From: an uncultured Planctomycetota bacterium
GTDB taxonomy: Bacteria; Planctomycetota; Phycisphaerae; UBA1845; UTPLA1
Direction: 5' to 3'
Assembly (NCBI GenBank): GCA_900696465.1
Contig: CAADGE010000035.1
Span: forward strand, 62,001-126,000
Length of the DNA: 64,000 nucleotides
In this document: piece after piece, positions 46,109 to 55,689 of the stretch
How positions within the stretch are numbered: the stretch's first letter is position 1
Layout: every line of letters begins with the position of its first letter
Notes under the pieces: model-generated
Told to the model about the DNA's origin: nothing
What the model saw: only the letters and a program-made list of their open reading frames with translations
The model's database searches: none
Translations under genes and position numbers: made by a program

Positions 46109-46171
46109 CCTACGGCAATCGACGGTATTGTAGGCGAGAGCCGGCGAAAGTCGAAAGCTTGGCCGCGCACC

Positions 46172-48961
46172 CTATTGCACGACCAGATTCAGCAGCCGGC
46201 CGGGGATGTAGATCGTCTTCGCAACCGTCCTGCCGGCCAGTCGATCGGCGACTTTCGCGTTGGCCATCGCCGCGTTTCGGGCGGCCGCTTCGTCGGCATC
46301 CCGCGGGATGGTGATTCGCGCGACGACCTTGCCGCTGACCTGCACGGGAATTTCCACTTCATCATCGACGACAAGCTTTTCGTTCCAGTTCGGCCACGGT
46401 TCTTTCGAAACGCTGTCCGTCCAGGCAGGTCCGCGCAGCCGCTGCCAGAGCTCCTCGCAAAGATGCGGCGCGAAGGGAGACAATATCAGCACGAGACGCT
46501 CGGCCTGATCCTTGCGGATCGATTTGGCTCGGTAGACCTCGTTGACGAACTCCATCATGGCGCTGATCGCCGTGTTGAAGGCCATGCGCTCAATGTCCTG
46601 CGTCACCTTCTGGATCGTCTTGTGCAAGGCGCGTTCGAGGGGATCGGCTTCCGACCCGGAACCTGGAGCGCGGGAGGCGGTTTCGGCGCTGACGACAAAC
46701 GACGACAACTCGCCGGAATCCTCGTCCACGATCAATCGCCACGTGCGCTGCAGGAATCGAAACACGCCGGGCACGTCGCGCGGATTCCACGGCTTGCTCG
46801 CTTCCAGCGGGCCCATGAACATTTCGTAGAGACGCAGCGCATCCGCGCCGAACTCGTTCACCACGTCGTCGGGGTTGATGACGTTCTTCAGACTTTTTGA
46901 CATCTTCTCGACATTTGCCGAGAGCACTTCCCCGGTTTCACGCAAGACCGCCTTGCCGTCGTCGCGAAAGTCGATTTCGTCGTAGCCGTGCGGAATGCCG
47001 CGGGCGTCGCGGTACGCGTAGGCCCGGATCATCCCCTGATTGAAGAGCTTGCCGAACGGCTCGACGGTCGATACATGGCCGAGGTCGTAGAGCACCTTGT
47101 GCCAGAATCGGGCATAAAGCAGATGCAGCACGGCGTGTTCCGCGCCGCCGAGATAGAGATCAACGCCGCCGACGTGCGGTCGGCCGTCCTTTCGCTTGGA
47201 GAGCATCCAGTAACGCTCGGCGTCCTGCCCGACGAAGCGATGATCGTTACGAGGATCGCAGAATCGCAGGTAATACCAGCAGGAGCCGGCCCACTGCGGC
47301 ATCGTGTTGAGTTCACGCCTGTACGTCCGGCCGTCGCGCGTCACCGTCGCCCAGTCCTTGGCGCGGCCGAGCGGCGGCTCCGGCATGCCGCCGTCATTGC
47401 CCTCCGAGACTGTCGGACGGAAGTCGTCGATCTCCGGCAGGGTGAGCGGCAATTCGGATTCATCCAGCGGCACGATCTCGCCGTCCGGCCCGTGCAGCAC
47501 GGGAATCGGCTCACCCCAGTACCGCTGACGGGAAAACAGCCAGTCCCGGAGCTTGTAGTTGACCGCTCCCTTGCCGATGCCGCGTGCCTCCAGCCAGCCG
47601 ATGATCTTTTTCTTTGCTTCGGCCATGGTCAGGCCGTTGAGAAAGTCGCTGTTGATCGCCGGTCCGTCACCGAGATAGGCCTCGCCATCAAAACCCTCGG
47701 GCGGCTGCACCGTGCGGATGATCGGCAGGTTGTAAACCTTTGCAAAATCCCAGTCGCGCTGATCCTGTCCCGGTACGGCCATGATGGCGCCGGTGCCGTA
47801 ACTCATCAGCACGTAATCCGCCACCCAGATCGGAATGCGCGCCCGGCTGTCGACTTCAGGAAAGACGGGATTGAACGCGTACGCCCCGGTGAAGACGCCC
47901 GTCTTTTCCTTCGCCTCGGCTGTGCGGGCCAGTTCGCTGCGATTGATTGCCTGTTCGCAGTAGGCGTCGACCGCGGCGTGGCGATCCGGCGTTGTGATCA
48001 TCCTAACCAGCGGGTGCTCCGGCGCGATCACCATGTACGTTGCGCCGAAGAGGGTGTCCGGTCGCGTCGTGTATATCTCCAGCGACGCGTCATGGTCTGC
48101 GACGCGAAACGTCACCTCCGCGCCTTCGCTGCGACCGATCCAGTTCCGCTGCATCAGCTTGACCGACTCCGGCCAGTCCAGCTCTTCCAGGTCCTCGGCC
48201 AGCCGGTCAGCGTACTTCGTGATGCGCAGCATCCACTGCTTGAGGGGCCGCTTGTAGACGGGGTGGTCGCCGCGCTCGCTGCGGCCTTCGTTGGTCACCT
48301 CTTCGTTGGAGAGCACGGTGCCCAGGGCCGGGCACCAGTTGACCGGCACCTCGGCGAGATAGGCCAGCCTCTGAGAATCGACGTATTCGCGCACCGCCTT
48401 TTCGCCGCGCGCACGGACTTCGTCGGGAATCGGTAGTTCGGAGATCGGCCGCGCCCTGCGCGTCTTCTCGTCGTACCAGCTGTTGAAGATCTGCAAAAAA
48501 ATCCACTGAGTCCATTTGTAGTAGTCGGGGTCGGTTGTTGACAGCTCGCGATCCCAGTCGTAGGAGAAACCCAGCATCTTGAGCTGCCGACGAAACGTCG
48601 TGATGTTCTGCAAGGTTGTGATCGCGGGGTGCTGACCCGTCTCGATGGCGTGCTGTTCGGCCGGCAGCCCGAAGGCGTCCCAGCCCATCGTGTGCAGGAC
48701 GTTGTAGCCGCGCATGCGCCGATATCGCGCGACAATGTCCGTCGCCGTATATCCTTCGGGATGTCCGACGTGCAGACCGGCACCACTGGGATAGGGAAAA
48801 AAATCGAGGATGTAATTCTTGGGCCGGGCGATGTTGAAATCGCGGTCGCCGGGATTCGGCGCGCGAAAGGTCTTCTTCTCGTCCCAGTATGCCTGCCACT
48901 TCTCGCGCAGCGACTTCGGCGAGTACGCAGCAACGGGTAAGGATGAGTCCTGTCTGGCCAT
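46172..48961 (-). CDS. leuS: Leucyl-tRNA synthetase
   Basis: 929 residues from ATG 48961; the frame is open to 49069 but residues before it are arginine-rich and unlike the family. Class I synthetase charging tRNA-Leu. HIGH-type motif HVGH at 64-67 ([18 protein letters not shown]), CP1 editing domain with [21 protein letters not shown], and KMSKS at about 683-687 in [15 protein letters not shown]. The anticodon-binding domain and the C-terminal domain ([19 protein letters not shown]) are complete. The gene is 77 nt upstream of the SpoIID-like lipoprotein on the same strand. The ribosome site is weak; GGGGAT lies 11 nt upstream. Confidence 0.96.
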   Translation of the reverse strand: MARQDSSLPVAAYSPKSLREKWQAYWDEKKTFRAPNPGDRDFNIARPKNYILDFFPYPSGAGLHVGHPEGYTATDIVARYRRMRGYNVLHTMGWDAFGLPAEQHAIETGQHPAITTLQNITTFRRQLKMLGFSYDWDRELSTTDPDYYKWTQWIFLQIFNSWYDEKTRRARPISELPIPDEVRARGEKAVREYVDSQRLAYLAEVPVNWCPALGTVLSNEEVTNEGRSERGDHPVYKRPLKQWMLRITKYADRLAEDLEELDWPESVKLMQRNWIGRSEGAEVTFRVADHDASLEIYTTRPDTLFGATYMVIAPEHPLVRMITTPDRHAAVDAYCEQAINRSELARTAEAKEKTGVFTGAYAFNPVFPEVDSRARIPIWVADYVLMSYGTGAIMAVPGQDQRDWDFAKVYNLPIIRTVQPPEGFDGEAYLGDGPAINSDFLNGLTMAEAKKKIIGWLEARGIGKGAVNYKLRDWLFSRQRYWGEPIPVLHGPDGEIVPLDESELPLTLPEIDDFRPTVSEGNDGGMPEPPLGRAKDWATVTRDGRTYRRELNTMPQWAGSCWYYLRFCDPRNDHRFVGQDAERYWMLSKRKDGRPHVGGVDLYLGGAEHAVLHLLYARFWHKVLYDLGHVSTVEPFGKLFNQGMIRAYAYRDARGIPHGYDEIDFRDDGKAVLRETGEVLSANVEKMSKSLKNVINPDDVVNEFGADALRLYEMFMGPLEASKPWNPRDVPGVFRFLQRTWRLIVDEDSGELSSFVVSAETASRAPGSGSEADPLERALHKTIQKVTQDIERMAFNTAISAMMEFVNEVYRAKSIRKDQAERLVLILSPFAPHLCEELWQRLRGPAWTDSVSKEPWPNWNEKLVVDDEVEIPVQVSGKVVARITIPRDADEAAARNAAMANAKVADRLAGRTVAKTIYIPGRLLNLVVQ

Positions 48962-49296
48962 GCTCAATTGATCCCCGGCATGTAAATCGAGCAGTGTAAG
49001 TGCCGATGGCGTTGTTTCCCACGCGTGTCGAACGCACCTTCGGCGACAGCGGTGTTGCATTCTCGCCACGCAGCGTTACAACCGGACCGCCGCCAAGACA
49101 CGTCCGGTAAGAATGGTCGTCCATAAAGCCAACCTATTCAAGTGGTTACAAACTGAAGCCCCTCATCGTGAGGAGCCGGCCTTCGAGGCGCGCCACTTGC
49201 TCCCCCCTGTTTCTTCGCCGACGCGGTGGAAGCCGTCGGCATCCGACACGCCACAGGAGGCGGGTCGTCACCCGGAAGTCGAAAGGCGGTCATCGC

Positions 49297-49560
49297 GTGG
49301 ACGAAACCACCTTCCAGAACAAGCTGTCGGAACTGGTCCAAGAGATCAGCACCCTGCCCGAGGGCGAGCGATCGAAGCTCGAAGCCCTTGCCGAGCAGAC
49401 CCGGCAGCGACACGAGAAGCTCAAAGCAACGGTGTCGAGTCTGCACGACTCGATTGATTATCTGCGGCTGTCCATCAAGTATCTGCTCTTCGATCTTGAA
49501 GCGACGCGCCGCGAGAACGAGTACCTTCGCAAGATGCTGGAGGAAGAACCCGAGGCATAA
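49297..49560 (+). CDS. Small coiled-coil protein
   Basis: 87 residues from GTG 49297 (AAGG about 10 nt upstream). The frame is open to 49168 but those residues are arginine-rich and not protein-like, so I set the start at VDETTFQNKLSELVQEI. Almost the whole chain is one amphipathic helix with heptads (LVQEISTLPEGERSKLEALAE, then LHDSIDYLRLSIKYLLFDLEATRRENEYLRKML), so an elongated coiled-coil dimer is expected. No charge or membrane signal suggests export. I have the impression that close relatives are common in planctomycetes but cannot give a function. A strong terminator follows. Confidence 0.7.
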   Translation: MDETTFQNKLSELVQEISTLPEGERSKLEALAEQTRQRHEKLKATVSSLHDSIDYLRLSIKYLLFDLEATRRENEYLRKMLEEEPEA

Positions 49561-49786
49561 GCCGCCTGGCCCGGAACTTGGCATCAGCCATTGCCTCGGA
49601 TCAATACTGGAGACCAACCGGAAGCCCGATCTCGGGCGGTGAATCGTACGATGAAATACGGCGGCGGCCTGTTGGGGAACAGGTCGTCGCTCCGCGGACC
49701 GGGGGGGAAGCGGATTTCAGACGATTGACCTGCAGATGACGTCCGATTCGCTCTCGGATGCTCATTCTTCCGGAAGGTGAAACGAG

Positions 49787-49812
49787 AAACGCAGGCGCGT
49801 GCCTGCGTTTTT
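49787..49812 (+). terminator. Intrinsic terminator
   Basis: AAACGCAGGC-GCGT-GCCTGCGTTT: perfect 10-bp stem, 4-base loop, with a T-tract (49808-49812) then CG and TTTTT. It ends the coiled-coil gene; the reverse strand has A-rich flanks that could also end the antiporter gene. Confidence 0.85.
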
Positions 49813-49831
49813 CGTTTTTACGGTCGCCGAT

Positions 49832-51211
49832 TCAGACGAACAGGATGGTCACGAGAATGAAGACTGGGATGAGGATCATCACGCTATAGACCATGTAGCC
49901 GAAGAAGCTGGGCATCTTGACGCCGGCATGCTCGGCGATGGACTTGACCATGAAGTTTGGACCGTTGCCGATGTAGGTGTTGGCGCCCATGAAGACAGCG
50001 CCGAGCGAGATGGCGATGAGGTGGTCCTCGCGAAGGAGCGCCCCACTGAGCAGCTTGATCGTGCCGGGCCCGTCCACAGTAGTCATCGAGTTGGCCGTCT
50101 CAAAGAAGACGACGTAGGTCGGCGCGTTGTCGAGGAAGCTGCTGAGGATGCCGGTGGCCCAGAAGAACTTGTTAGGCGTATTGATTCCGAGACTGGCACC
50201 CTTCTCGTTGAGGATCTCGATCGGTACCTGCATGCAGACAAAGATTCCGATGAACAGGCAGGCGACCTCGAGGATTGCCGTGTAGTTGAAGTTGTTTTCC
50301 TTGCGAATGCCATTCGGCGTCGTCATCAACGACAGTCCGACAAAGCCCAGTTGAACGATCTCGCGCAGGAACGGGAAGGGCGTCCAGTCAGTTCCCGGGA
50401 ACGCCTTCGACGAATCGAGCGTGGCGGTGGCCAACACCACGCCGGCCAGCCAGAGGAAATTGATCTTTCCACCGACGGCGATCTTCGTCACGAGGGCTTC
50501 GTCCCTTGCGATGTCCGCGGCCGACTCGGTGCGATAAGCCCGTTGGTCCCACAAGTAATAAATCGCCAGCAGGATGCCCAGGCAGAAGAACCACTGCTTC
50601 CACAATCCGAGCGTCCATAGGAACGGAACGCCGCGCAGGAATCCCAGAAACAGCGGAGGATCACCAATAGGCAGCAGGCATCCGCCGATGTTGCTCACGA
50701 TGAAAATGAAAAAGATGACGGTATGTACGACGTGCTTGCGCTGGGAATTGGTGGCCAGCAGCGGCCGGATCAGCAGCATGGAAGCGCCGGTCGTCCCGAT
50801 CAGACTTGCCAGCAGTCCGCCGATGCCGAGAAAGGCAACGTTGGTGCTGGGGTGTGCCGGAATGTCGCCGCGGACGCTGATGCCGCCGGAAATCACGTAG
50901 AGACTGAACAAAAGCGAGATAAAGGGAACGAACTCGATGAGAATTGAGTGGTCCAGCACGCTCAGGACAGTCGAGAAGCCGGGCTCGGCCGCATGTTCGC
51001 CGTGTCCGAACCCGTAACCACGGAAGTGGTAATAGACCAGCGTGATGATTCCGAGCAGAACGGCGACGATCAGTTTGTTGGTATTCCTGTGCCACCAGTG
51101 TTCAGTCTGCTTCAGAAGCGGCAGGATCGCGATACAGAGCAGGATGGCCACAAATGGCAGGACCGGCAGCAGGCCAGGCACGTGGTGGGTGTCAGCATCA
51201 GCGAGGATCAT
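49832..51211 (-). CDS. NhaD-type Na+/H+ antiporter (ion transporter superfamily)
   Basis: 459 residues from ATG 51211; the frame is open to 51352 but those residues lack membrane character. About 11-12 hydrophobic segments. Family signatures: LLASLIGTTGASMLLIRPLLATN, FFIFIVSNIGGCLLPIGDPPLFLGF, and SSFLDNAPTYVVFFETAN, with the conserved acidic/asparagine residues of the substrate site in both repeat halves. NhaD proteins exchange external protons for cytoplasmic Na+ or Li+ and help salt and pH balance, which suits a marine or alkaline habitat. Related citrate/arsenite carriers share the fold, so the ion is likely but not certain. Divergent from the DUF1579 gene. Confidence 0.88.
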   Translation of the reverse strand: MILADADTHHVPGLLPVLPFVAILLCIAILPLLKQTEHWWHRNTNKLIVAVLLGIITLVYYHFRGYGFGHGEHAAEPGFSTVLSVLDHSILIEFVPFISLLFSLYVISGGISVRGDIPAHPSTNVAFLGIGGLLASLIGTTGASMLLIRPLLATNSQRKHVVHTVIFFIFIVSNIGGCLLPIGDPPLFLGFLRGVPFLWTLGLWKQWFFCLGILLAIYYLWDQRAYRTESAADIARDEALVTKIAVGGKINFLWLAGVVLATATLDSSKAFPGTDWTPFPFLREIVQLGFVGLSLMTTPNGIRKENNFNYTAILEVACLFIGIFVCMQVPIEILNEKGASLGINTPNKFFWATGILSSFLDNAPTYVVFFETANSMTTVDGPGTIKLLSGALLREDHLIAISLGAVFMGANTYIGNGPNFMVKSIAEHAGVKMPSFFGYMVYSVMILIPVFILVTILFV

Positions 51212-51413
51212 GCGAAAGCTCAGTCCGGTTATCGAGGTCGGTTTGCGCCTAACTAACTTCTCCAATACATCGGCAACGATCGAAGCGACTTCCGGTAAGA
51301 ATCTTCGACGGTCGGGCCCGGTCGCTGCATCTACAAGGACAACGACGCGCAATATCCGCCGAATCGCACTCCGTGCATTTTCAAAGGGGGTAAAATCCGA
51401 GCCATTCGGCCGC

Positions 51414-51442
51414 TTGACACGGCTTGTAAGTTAGGTTAAAGT
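51414..51442 (+). promoter_or_regulatory. Promoter of the DUF1579 gene
   Basis: Perfect TTGACA (51414-51419), 17-nt spacer, TAAAGT (51437-51442). Predicted leader about 108 nt, with the ribosome site AAAGGAAG close to the ATG. The remaining part of the 345-base gap 51212-51556 shows nothing else. Confidence 0.6.
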
Positions 51443-51556
51443 TCGGACCTGTACGAGACGCACCGGTGCAGCGATTCCCCGGAACGTGGCGCTCGGCCGC
51501 GGAGGCCGGCAGCGGGCGGATCGAAAGTGCCGGCCAGATTTGAAAGGAAGTTACGT

Positions 51557-52204
51557 ATGACGCAGGACACGAGAGCAAACTGGATATCTCGCAGTCGACC
51601 GTGGATCGGCGCACTGGCGCTGGTGGCAGTGACCGCAGCCGTTACGACGACCGTCGTCTCGGACGAAAAGGCACAGGAACCAAAGATGAGCCCCGAGGAG
51701 CAGAAGATGATGGAAGCGTGGATGAAGGCCGCCACGCCGGGGGAACATCATCAGAAGCTCGCCAGACTTGTGGGCACCTGGGAGGCGCGGACGAAATTCT
51801 GGATGGACCCGACGCAGCCCGCCGAGGAAGGCACGGGTACCGCGAAGTGGAAGTCGATGTACGACAATCGCTACTTCATGCTGGAGTGGGATGGCAAATC
51901 GGAAAAGATGGGTCCGTTCCAGGGTCTGGGCATCAGCGGCTATGACAACGTGGCGAAGAAGTACGTTGATGTCTGGATGGACTCCATGAGCACCGGCATC
52001 ATGATTTCCTGGGGCACGCCCGATGCTACCGGCAAAGTCATCACGTACGTCGGCGAGATGCACGACCCGATGACCGGTCAGCTCAAGAAGAGTCGATCCA
52101 TCCTGCGACTCGTCAGCGAAACCGAGATGACTTATGAGATGTTCGAAAAGGGTCCGGACGGCAAAGAATATCGCAACATGGAGATCGTCTATCGGAAGAA
52201 GTAG
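51557..52204 (+). CDS. DUF1579 family exported protein
   Basis: 215 residues from ATG 51557 (AAAGGAAG about 6 nt upstream). An N-terminal hydrophobic helix (IGALALVAVTAAVTTTVV) acts as signal peptide or anchor. The DUF1579 domain covers about 65-215: KLARLVGTWEARTKFWMDP, YFMLEWDGKSEKMGPFQGLGISGYDN, VDVWMDSMSTGIMISWGT. The fold is a lipocalin-like beta barrel, so a hydrophobic ligand is possible. The family is common in planctomycetes and acidobacteria; function unknown. A 10-bp inverted repeat lies 33 nt downstream. Confidence 0.88.
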   Translation: MTQDTRANWISRSRPWIGALALVAVTAAVTTTVVSDEKAQEPKMSPEEQKMMEAWMKAATPGEHHQKLARLVGTWEARTKFWMDPTQPAEEGTGTAKWKSMYDNRYFMLEWDGKSEKMGPFQGLGISGYDNVAKKYVDVWMDSMSTGIMISWGTPDATGKVITYVGEMHDPMTGQLKKSRSILRLVSETEMTYEMFEKGPDGKEYRNMEIVYRKK

Positions 52205-52236
52205 CCGATCTCGAAGTCAGAATGGATCGTCAGGCA

Positions 52237-52269
52237 GGGGCGCGGCCGATCGGAGGGGATGGCCGCGCC
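52237..52269. repeat. Perfect inverted repeat after DUF1579 gene
   Basis: GGGCGCGGCC (52237-52246) and GGCCGCGCCC (52260-52269), a 10-bp stem with a 13-base loop. No T-tract follows; it may protect the 3' end of the mRNA. Confidence 0.55.
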
Positions 52270-52332
52270 CTATCTGCATCCGGCGATCAATCGGCAGCTT
52301 GCATTGAAGCATCGACCGCCGGAGTTAACTCG

Positions 52333-52542
52333 TCAGTGAATGTTCGCACGATCGAGCTTGTTCACGAACCAGATGCCGTAGGCCACCAGTCCGAATCCGC
52401 CGAGGATGGCGATGATCCCGATCGAGAGCAGCAGCCGGTCGTGCGATAGCGTGTACTCCCGAACGGCCCAGGCGCCGAACAGGTCTGCCGCGACAATAGC
52501 CAGCACGATGAAGAAAATGTGAAACGAGCGCAGCGAAAGCAT
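52333..52542 (-). CDS. Small two-helix membrane protein
   Basis: 69 residues. The ATG at 52542 is fixed by a full AGGAGGT five to six nt upstream, the best ribosome site in the window. Two hydrophobic helices (FHIFFIVLAIVAADLFGAW and LLLSIGIIAILGGFGLVAYGIWFV) are joined by a short polar loop (REYTLSHD). The tail is positively charged (NKLDRANIH), so both ends should be cytoplasmic. No family recognised. The nearest same-strand gene upstream is the beta-propeller lipoprotein, 186 nt away. Confidence 0.75.
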   Translation of the reverse strand: MLSLRSFHIFFIVLAIVAADLFGAWAVREYTLSHDRLLLSIGIIAILGGFGLVAYGIWFVNKLDRANIH

Positions 52543-52727
52543 GGCGCACCTCCTGCCCCGCAGGGCGTATGGGTCGGTCCGCTTCCGCAATTTTAAGCGG
52601 CAATCGGTGTGCCAGCACGCGGATCCATTTCCCATGAAGGCATTCGGTGTGCGCGATAGGTGTTGGCCAAGGGCTCCGGCGCACCCTTCTCATGTACGCA
52701 CTGGATGTCGGTTGGCTCAAACAGGTC

Positions 52728-54644
52728 TCATCGACGGCGATGCCGGCGGTGCGCGGCCGAGATGGCCAGCACCGGCATGATGAACAGGGGAACCGCTCCA
52801 GTCGCGCCGCACATGCCGGACATCAGCAGCGCCAGCAGGTTGAAGCCGCCGCCGAAGCCGGGATCGACCGGAATGCCGAAGCTGGCGCCGCAGTCGTAGA
52901 TCGCCATGCGTGACATCTCATCGGCGGTGAAGAACTCCACGGCGCCGAGTGCGGCGGGGGCATCGCGGTCCGTGATGTCGACCGTCTTGAAACCGGTGTG
53001 CGAAAGGGAGTAGACGCGCTGCCCGATGAGGCCGACACGCTGCACGCTGCCGGCATGATCAAACCATCCGCGTTGTGTCAATGCGGCGTCATTGTAATCA
53101 ACAAGCTGCACGGCGCTGACACACTGCGGCGCAACATAGGGTGTGCCTGCGGCGATATCCTGCCTCAACACCCCGGGCGGGCTGGAGCCGCCTCCCGCCG
53201 ATCCGTCGAAATGCTGGAAGGGAATCGCGATGAGCCCCAGTTCGTCGATAATCTTGAAGGCCTTCTCGTCGTAGAGCGCTTCGGACTCCGTGAAACTGCC
53301 GGGGGGGCCAAGGATCACGCGGGCAAGCTGCGATGGGTTTGCCGGGTCGCTTACGTCGTAATAGGCGACCGCAGGTCGGCGGCCGTTGGTGTCGTCCACG
53401 CCGACAGCGATCAACCGCTCGCCGCGCGGTTCGATGTGCGTCGAGAACCCGGGGACTTCCAGCTCACCGGTCACCACGGGGTTCGCTGGATCGCGCAAGT
53501 CGACCACAAACAACGGATCGACCCGAAGGAAGGTGACCAGGTAGCCGCGCGGTCCGTCAAAGCGGACGGCCTCTAGCGATTCGTTCTGGATGATCGGGAC
53601 CTGGCCCAAGGGTGTAATGGCATCCAGATCCGTCAGGTCATACGTGTAAAGTCTGACCTGCTGGAAGCCGAAGCCGCCGGATTCCGTCGCAATGCGCAGC
53701 ACCGATTCGAACACGTCCATATAGAACCGGTTGCGAATAAAGCCCGGCACATCAACCGATCCGCGAATGGTGATGGCACCGGCGGGGTCGGAGATATCCA
53801 CGGCCTGCACGCGCGTATAGGTCTGAGAGCTGTTGAAGTCGAAGATGCGGCTGGCGACGAGCAGTAACGACTCCTCCGCGTGCATCTCGAGTCCTTCGCC
53901 TGCAAAGGTCTCGCGCTGCACCGGGATGATGTTCGCCGGATCCGCGACGTTGATCGACGCGACAAAGCCCTGATCGATGTGGGCATCTCCCTGTACGGCG
54001 TCGTACGCGTAGGGAATCTCATTGCGGCCGATGACGTAGATGACTTGACCGACGCGGCGGCTGGCGTTGGCGAACCCGACGAGGTTGATCTTGCCCTGCA
54101 ACGTCGGCGCGGCGGGGTTGCTGACATCGATAACGGCCAGACGGCTGCCTTCAAAGTCCGGCGCAGGGGCGGCATTCGATGCAACAGCCACATCAGCCGG
54201 CAGCGGCGTGCCTTCGATATAAGGGAAATAGTAATCCGCGCTGAGCAGCGCGAAGACCTGCTGGCCAACGACGTACATCTCGACGCCGCGGCCCTTCAAA
54301 TCAAGCTGACCGAGAATCGTCGGTGCGTCCGGATCGGCCACGCCGATGATGATCAGCCCCTTGAGGCGATTGAGCGCGTAGAGCTTGTCGCCGACAAGCT
54401 TGACGATGTCGGCCTCCTCGATTTCGCGCGCAACGGCCGCACCGGCGCCGCCGTCCGCCATCGGGGCAAACTGTCCGGCAGGTGCGCCGAATTCGCCCGT
54501 CACGTTCGATCGAGTCTGTGTGAGCGTGTCACAGCCGGCTGCCGTCATCAGAAGCGCGGCAGACAGTCCGGTTGTCAGGGTGACAAGACTGGCGAGTTTC
54601 GATCGCGCGACCAACACATTTTTTTTATGATTTGAGGGAGTCAT
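52728..54644 (-). CDS. Beta-propeller lipoprotein with C-terminal Cys/TM/Arg tail
   Basis: 638 residues. N-terminal signal with the lipobox TAAGC (Cys38). The mature part matches the secreted beta-propeller family (Pfam Beta_propel): REIEEADIVKLVGDKLYALNRLKGLIII, LAVIDVSNPAAPTLQGKI, EGLEMHAEESLLLVASRIFDF, IPFQHFDG. It ends in MCGATG, a hydrophobic stretch (VPLFIMPVLAISAA) and HRRHRRR, a layout like C-terminal sorting signals of the CTERM type. Having both a lipobox and such a tail is unusual. An alternative is that the tail is a plain membrane anchor. Probably surface-exposed; role unknown. Confidence 0.82.
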   Translation of the reverse strand: MTPSNHKKNVLVARSKLASLVTLTTGLSAALLMTAAGCDTLTQTRSNVTGEFGAPAGQFAPMADGGAGAAVAREIEEADIVKLVGDKLYALNRLKGLIIIGVADPDAPTILGQLDLKGRGVEMYVVGQQVFALLSADYYFPYIEGTPLPADVAVASNAAPAPDFEGSRLAVIDVSNPAAPTLQGKINLVGFANASRRVGQVIYVIGRNEIPYAYDAVQGDAHIDQGFVASINVADPANIIPVQRETFAGEGLEMHAEESLLLVASRIFDFNSSQTYTRVQAVDISDPAGAITIRGSVDVPGFIRNRFYMDVFESVLRIATESGGFGFQQVRLYTYDLTDLDAITPLGQVPIIQNESLEAVRFDGPRGYLVTFLRVDPLFVVDLRDPANPVVTGELEVPGFSTHIEPRGERLIAVGVDDTNGRRPAVAYYDVSDPANPSQLARVILGPPGSFTESEALYDEKAFKIIDELGLIAIPFQHFDGSAGGGSSPPGVLRQDIAAGTPYVAPQCVSAVQLVDYNDAALTQRGWFDHAGSVQRVGLIGQRVYSLSHTGFKTVDITDRDAPAALGAVEFFTADEMSRMAIYDCGASFGIPVDPGFGGGFNLLALLMSGMCGATGAVPLFIMPVLAISAAHRRHRRR

Positions 54645-54873
54645 TCGGGCGGGTCCTCGGCGAGGCGAGTCATTGCAGGCGGGCGGCCTTCACCAACGAG
54701 CGGTTCGTCTCCGCCGCCGGCACACGGATTATACCGATCGGGTGACTTTATCGACAAGGCGGGTCCTGACAGCGTGCACCATCACAAAGTACGGCACCCC
54801 GAACGAGGGAAATGGCCCACGGATTATGGGTCGGGTGGTGCATTAAAGCCGCGAAATGCAGGACGCGGCGGGG

Positions 54874-55428
54874 TCAGGCGCCTCGCCCTGCAAAGAGCGA
54901 CGGCAGAACATCCGCAACAACGTGGGCATCGCAGAAGGCGCCGCGGCCGATGAGCATCAGGCAGGCCTTCTGAACCTGAGCTTCATCAAGCCCCGCGGCG
55001 AGCATCGCCTTTCGCGTTTCGAGGAAATCGTCCGGCGATGCAACCCCGGGTGCGTCACGCAAGGCGGCGGTCAAACGTTCGGGGAATTTTACGCGCCGAA
55101 GCAGTTCAGTGAGTTTCTTTGCTTCGGCGGCGACATCCTCAGAGCGCGGCATGCGCATGTACTCCTGCGCCGCCTCGCCCGGTGCCAACTCGAACCAGAC
55201 GATGCTGTCGCGCAGGTGACGATCGTAGAACGCATGCGGAATCTCGCGCACGACGTGGTGGAAACGCTGTTCGGGAAGCCAATCGGCAAAGCGCGACGAC
55301 GTGATGACGACGTTTGTACCCGGGTAATGAATCCCGTCGCCGACGCGCACCGTGACATCTTCAAAGCGGGCGGAAAGGTAGCGCTGCAACTGCGATTCGA
55401 TTCGGGCGTAGTCCTTCGGGGCGATCAT
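54874..55428 (-). CDS. Hypothetical cytoplasmic protein, possibly BolA-like N-terminus
   Basis: 184 residues. The first 95 residues (ARIESQLQRYLSARFEDVTV, VVITSSRFADWLPEQRFHHV) resemble in rhythm the BolA fold (strand, RF pair, QR-F/H helix), but this is a weak, by-eye match. The C-terminal half is helical (VAAEAKKLTELLRRVKFPER, DDFLETRKAMLAAGLDEAQVQKACLMLIGRGAFCD). No signal peptide or membrane segment. The start at 55428 has no clear ribosome site. Stands alone between the beta-propeller gene and a divergent lipoprotein gene. Confidence 0.6.
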   Translation of the reverse strand: MIAPKDYARIESQLQRYLSARFEDVTVRVGDGIHYPGTNVVITSSRFADWLPEQRFHHVVREIPHAFYDRHLRDSIVWFELAPGEAAQEYMRMPRSEDVAAEAKKLTELLRRVKFPERLTAALRDAPGVASPDDFLETRKAMLAAGLDEAQVQKACLMLIGRGAFCDAHVVADVLPSLFAGRGA

Positions 55429-55689
55429 GAGTACCCGCTCCGTCCGTAGCGGAGGTCAGTCACGCGTGCTTGCTCGTCAACGTCGGCGCGTGGCATCCGT
55501 GGCTGGCGGGCATTGTCATCGCCGCACGGTTCAGCGCCAACGGGAAAAGTGCGCTGCGTGTGAAATGATCGCGTGTCGCGTGAGCGCCGACGCGATGAAC
55601 GTCCGAATATGTCGGCGCAGTTGAGCAGCGCACGACTCGCGGATAGAGTGAGATCGTTGGGATCGTCTTTCGCCGAAGAGGTCCGATTC

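Noticed and set aside
46988-48436. 482-codon plus-strand frame opposite leuS
   Set aside because: Antisense of the leuS coding sequence, no domain or ribosome site.
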